From contig CAWIJL010000005.1 of assembly GCA_963836405.1 (NCBI GenBank), positions 434,001 through 498,000 on the forward strand: a DNA stretch of 64,000 nt. The letters are read 5' to 3'. The DNA comes from CAWIJJ01 sp963836405. GTDB taxonomy: Bacteria > Acidobacteriota > Terriglobia > Bryobacterales > Bryobacteraceae. Of the stretch, positions 61,289-64,000 are shown in pieces. Every line of letters begins with the position of its first letter. The first letter of the stretch is position 1. Both the position numbers and the translations under genes were made by a program. The notes below the pieces were generated by a model. That model worked only from the letters and a program-made list of their open reading frames with translations, did not search any database and was not told where the DNA came from.

Positions 61289-64000
61289 ATGTCTGTTCGA
61301 GCGATGGCGTTCAGCCTGTTCGTGTCGATGTGTGTCTTTGCCCTGGCGACGCCAGCGGCTGCTCAGACTCTCTACGGATCTTTAACGGGCAATGTGACGG
61401 ACGCAAGCGGGGGGGTGGTGCCGAAGGCGAAGGTCGAAGCGTTCAACGTTGGAACCGGCATCGGTAAAACGGCCGTGACCGATGAGCGCGGCGGATACTC
61501 CTTTAACGATCTACAGCCCGGCACGTATAAGGTGACAATCTCGGCGCCGGGCTTCAGTACGCGTGCGGTGGAGAACGTTGCCATCACCCAGAACACGACC
61601 CTGCGCGTCGATTCGGCGCTGGCGGTGTCGCAGATCCAGGAGAGTGTGACTGTCAACGCAGCGGCGGTAACGTTGCAGACCGATCGGGCGGACATCAACA
61701 ACGTGATCCGGGCCAGCCAGGTGGTTGACCTCCCGCTGATTAACTCGCAGGGCCGGAACTTTCAAGGACTTTATAAGATCCTCCCCGGGTTCACGCCTCC
61801 CGGCGAGGTCCACTCGGATTCGGGCAACCCGCAGCGCTCGATGGCGACGCAGGCCAACGGCATGCCCCAATCCAACAACAACACCAGGGTGGATGGAGCG
61901 ACCATCAGCCACCCGTGGCTCCCGAGAATCGTGGCCTACGTGCCTCCGGTGGAGGCGGTAGAGACGGTGAACGTGGTGACCAACAGCTTCGACGCCGAGC
62001 AGGGCATGGCGGGCGGGGCGGCGGTGAACGTGAGCATCAAGTCGGGAACGAACGATTTCCACGGCGCGGCCTGGGAGTACCACAACAACAGCGCATTGAA
62101 AGCACGGAACTACTTCTACTGCCTGTATTCCTGCACCGGAGATCCCAATCGCGCTCCCAAGGACCTCCAGAATCAGTTCGGCGTCGCCATCGGCGGGCCG
62201 ATCCGGAGGAACAAGCTGTTCTTCTTCGCCGATTGGGAGCGCACCACCCGCCGGCGTGCCGTGACGGCGTCGCGCACCGTTCCGACCGCGGCGATGCGCC
62301 AGGGCAACTTCAACGGAACGGGCACGACGATCTACGACCCTGGCACCGGCGCCGCGAATGGGACCGGGCGCACGCCATTCCCCAATAACTCCATTCCGAC
62401 CAACCAGATGGACCCGGCGTCAACCTACATGCAGAACCTCATCCCGATGCCGAATCAGTCGGTGTTTCCCAATAACTACCTGGCGGTGGGGCGTTACACG
62501 GCGCTCCGTGACAACGTTGATTTCAAGGTCAATTACAACCCGACCGTCAAGCTACAGTTGTTCGGCCGCTACAGTTTCTCCCCCTACGAATTCTTCGACC
62601 CGCCTTCGCTTGGCGATGCGGGCGGGGATGCCACCGGGGGCGGGCAGCCGGGGCGCGCGCCGGGGCTGATCCAGACGGCGGGCATCGGCGGGACCTACGC
62701 CATCTCCCCGACCGTTCTGCTCGATGCCAACGTGGGCTACACGCGCCTGGCGATGAGCGCACAGAATATCGACCTCGGAACGAACTACGGGCTGGATGTC
62801 CTCAAAATTCCGGGGACGAATGGTCCGGATTACCTGCAGAGCGGATATCCCCGTTTCACATTCAACACGTTCTCGAACATCGGAAACCCGAACGTGTCGA
62901 ACCCGTTTCAGTTCCGCGATCCGCAGTACGTGGCGGTCACCAACCTGGGCGTCGTCAGAGGGGTGCACTCGTTGCGGTTCGGTTTCGAATACAGCAAGTA
63001 CGACATCAATCATTTCCAGCCCCAGGCATCCAACGGACCGCGCGGCGGCTTCAACTTCAACGGCGGCGAGACCACGTTGAACGGCGGCGCTTCCACCACC
63101 GGGTACAACAGTTGGGCCGATTTCCTGCTGGGCCTGCCCTACACAATGGGGAAGGACGTGCAGTATCTGAACCCGGCTACGGTGCGCATGCCCTCGTTCG
63201 CGCTGTACGCGCGCGACAGTTGGCAGGTGAGCCGCAAACTGACGGTGAACTACGGGATCCGCTACGAGTTCTACCCGCCTCCGCGCCGCGATCATTGGGC
63301 GGGAGAACGCTACGATCCGAATACCGACCTTGTCTCCCGCGGCGGATACGATGTCGGCAAGGGCCAGCTTGCGCCGCGCCTCGGCATCGCGTACCGCATG
63401 AACGACAAAACGGTGGTGCGCGTGGGCGCCGGCATCAGCGTGGACCCGGATTCGTTCCGCTATCTTCGGGACGACTATCCGGCCACCATCTCGACGCAGT
63501 ACTCCGGCGCAACCAGCTTTCAGCCGGCCGGAACGCTGCGCACGGGCATCCCCGCCGTAGTCGGGCCGGACCTGAGCCTCACCACCTTCCCGCTGCCGCT
63601 CGCGGTAGGCACGACCACCTTTCCGCAGGAGTACCACCGCGGCTACGTCGAGAGCTGGAATTTCACCTTGCAGCGCGATGTCGGCGCGGGGCTCAATGTT
63701 CAGGGCGCTTACGTGGGCAGCCGCGGCGTGCGGCAGACGGTGAATCAGAACATCAATGCCGGCGGTCCGGGCGGCGGAAACAGCGGGAGGGCCCTCTATC
63801 CCAAGTTCGGGCGCATTTCCAACATCACCTATCACACGCCGTTCGACACCACCGAATATGACGGGCTCCAGATTCAGGCGACGCGGCGCGTAGGCTCGTC
63901 GATGCTGGGAGTTTCGTATACCTTCTCGAAATCGATCTCCTGGGGTGACGACACGGATTCGGGCCTGACCTGGAACTGGGTTCCGATGCTCTATCGGAAC
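61289..64000 (+). CDS. Oar-like TonB-dependent outer-membrane receptor (3' end outside the window)
   Basis: 904 codons are present and open to the right edge. The signal peptide ends near TPAAAQ. A carboxypeptidase-regulatory (CarboxypepD_reg) domain follows: GSLTGNVTDASGGVVPKAKVEA, TDERGGYSFNDLQPGTYKVTISAPGF. Then comes a plug with VVDLPLINSQGRNF, NTRVDGATISHPW, NVVTNSFDAEQG and NVSIKSGTNDFHGAAWEYHNN, and GGPIRRNKLFFFADWE. The barrel strands begin after ~residue 400. This layout is the acidobacterial expanded group thought to import large glycans or peptides. A strong Shine-Dalgarno (GGGAGGGGGG) precedes ATG. TATACT at 61163-61168 could be a -10. The 267-bp gap upstream otherwise shows nothing. 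Confidence 0.92.
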   Translation, partial: MSVRAMAFSLFVSMCVFALATPAAAQTLYGSLTGNVTDASGGVVPKAKVEAFNVGTGIGKTAVTDERGGYSFNDLQPGTYKVTISAPGFSTRAVENVAITQNTTLRVDSALAVSQIQESVTVNAAAVTLQTDRADINNVIRASQVVDLPLINSQGRNFQGLYKILPGFTPPGEVHSDSGNPQRSMATQANGMPQSNNNTRVDGATISHPWLPRIVAYVPPVEAVETVNVVTNSFDAEQGMAGGAAVNVSIKSGTNDFHGAAWEYHNNSALKARNYFYCLYSCTGDPNRAPKDLQNQFGVAIGGPIRRNKLFFFADWERTTRRRAVTASRTVPTAAMRQGNFNGTGTTIYDPGTGAANGTGRTPFPNNSIPTNQMDPASTYMQNLIPMPNQSVFPNNYLAVGRYTALRDNVDFKVNYNPTVKLQLFGRYSFSPYEFFDPPSLGDAGGDATGGGQPGRAPGLIQTAGIGGTYAISPTVLLDANVGYTRLAMSAQNIDLGTNYGLDVLKIPGTNGPDYLQSGYPRFTFNTFSNIGNPNVSNPFQFRDPQYVAVTNLGVVRGVHSLRFGFEYSKYDINHFQPQASNGPRGGFNFNGGETTLNGGASTTGYNSWADFLLGLPYTMGKDVQYLNPATVRMPSFALYARDSWQVSRKLTVNYGIRYEFYPPPRRDHWAGERYDPNTDLVSRGGYDVGKGQLAPRLGIAYRMNDKTVVRVGAGISVDPDSFRYLRDDYPATISTQYSGATSFQPAGTLRTGIPAVVGPDLSLTTFPLPLAVGTTTFPQEYHRGYVESWNFTLQRDVGAGLNVQGAYVGSRGVRQTVNQNINAGGPGGGNSGRALYPKFGRISNITYHTPFDTTEYDGLQIQATRRVGSSMLGVSYTFSKSISWGDDTDSGLTWNWVPMLYRN

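Overview
The window is a GC-rich, gene-dense chromosomal segment, most likely from an Acidobacteriota bacterium near Solibacter/Bryobacter. The evidence is family-level: a secreted protein of the Solibacter-expanded TIGR03435 type, a beta-propeller protein ending in a TIGR03437-like domain, a relic of the orphan permease family typical of acidobacteria, an Oar-like TonB-dependent receptor with an N-terminal carboxypeptidase-regulatory domain, a squalene-hopene cyclase, and many secreted sugar-active proteins. This is inference from memory of the families; no database search was run.

Layout. 0-5.7 kb: a partial membrane protein, a two-gene unit of unknowns, an HtrA protease relic, a cupin, a BtuF-like binding protein, and an HxlR regulator - Asp-box propeller - MoaD-like operon. 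5.7-10.6 kb (minus): an outer-membrane barrel gene broken by an in-frame TGA, a GH39 glycosidase with a sugar/organic-anion MFS transporter, and an acetyltransferase. 10.7-12.6 kb: a fusion of a nucleoside-deoxyribosyltransferase/TIR-like domain to a GroEL-type chaperonin whose ATPase motifs are lost. 12.6-13.2 kb: a decayed PIN/RHH toxin-antitoxin pair. 13.2-20.2 kb: a GH31-like protein, an M24 peptidase, two transporters and a sugar isomerase-like protein. 20.4-27 kb: a secreted propeller protein, a NadD-like enzyme, a DksA-like protein, a GT39 glycosyltransferase, and two relic genes downstream of a textbook promoter. 27-33 kb: a molybdopterin oxidoreductase with a lipoprotein, an unknown, and a PQQ dehydrogenase. 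33.3-40.5 kb: two tandem TIR - NB-ARC - WD40 (NLR/Apaf-like) genes. 40.5-49 kb: PepF, a membrane protein, SHC-LhgO, YceH and a membrane protein. 49-52 kb: a large unknown gene frameshifted by a 4-bp duplication. 52-55.3 kb: a pyruvate kinase - SDR - ROK operon. 55-61 kb: small secreted proteins, relics and a second gene with an in-frame TGA. 61.3 kb to the end: the 5' part of a TonB-dependent receptor.

Two blocks look like candidate immune or stress systems. The first is the single-gene NDT/TIR-like-Cpn60 fusion. It couples a likely nucleotide-cleaving effector domain to a chaperonin ring scaffold that appears unable to hydrolyse ATP. The second is the tandem TIR-NB-ARC-WD40 pair. The two copies have almost identical signalling halves. 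The first has a WD40 array of 13 nearly identical 126-bp units, while the second has a diverged array and three single-base frameshifts.

The window holds several broken genes: HtrA, PIN, a TonB-like gene, a permease, a dioxygenase/TIGR03437 chimera, the second TIR gene, the 991-residue unknown, and two in-frame TGAs. Some frameshifts sit in G runs and could be assembly errors; others, such as the 4-bp tandem duplication and the multi-deletion relics, look like genuine decay.
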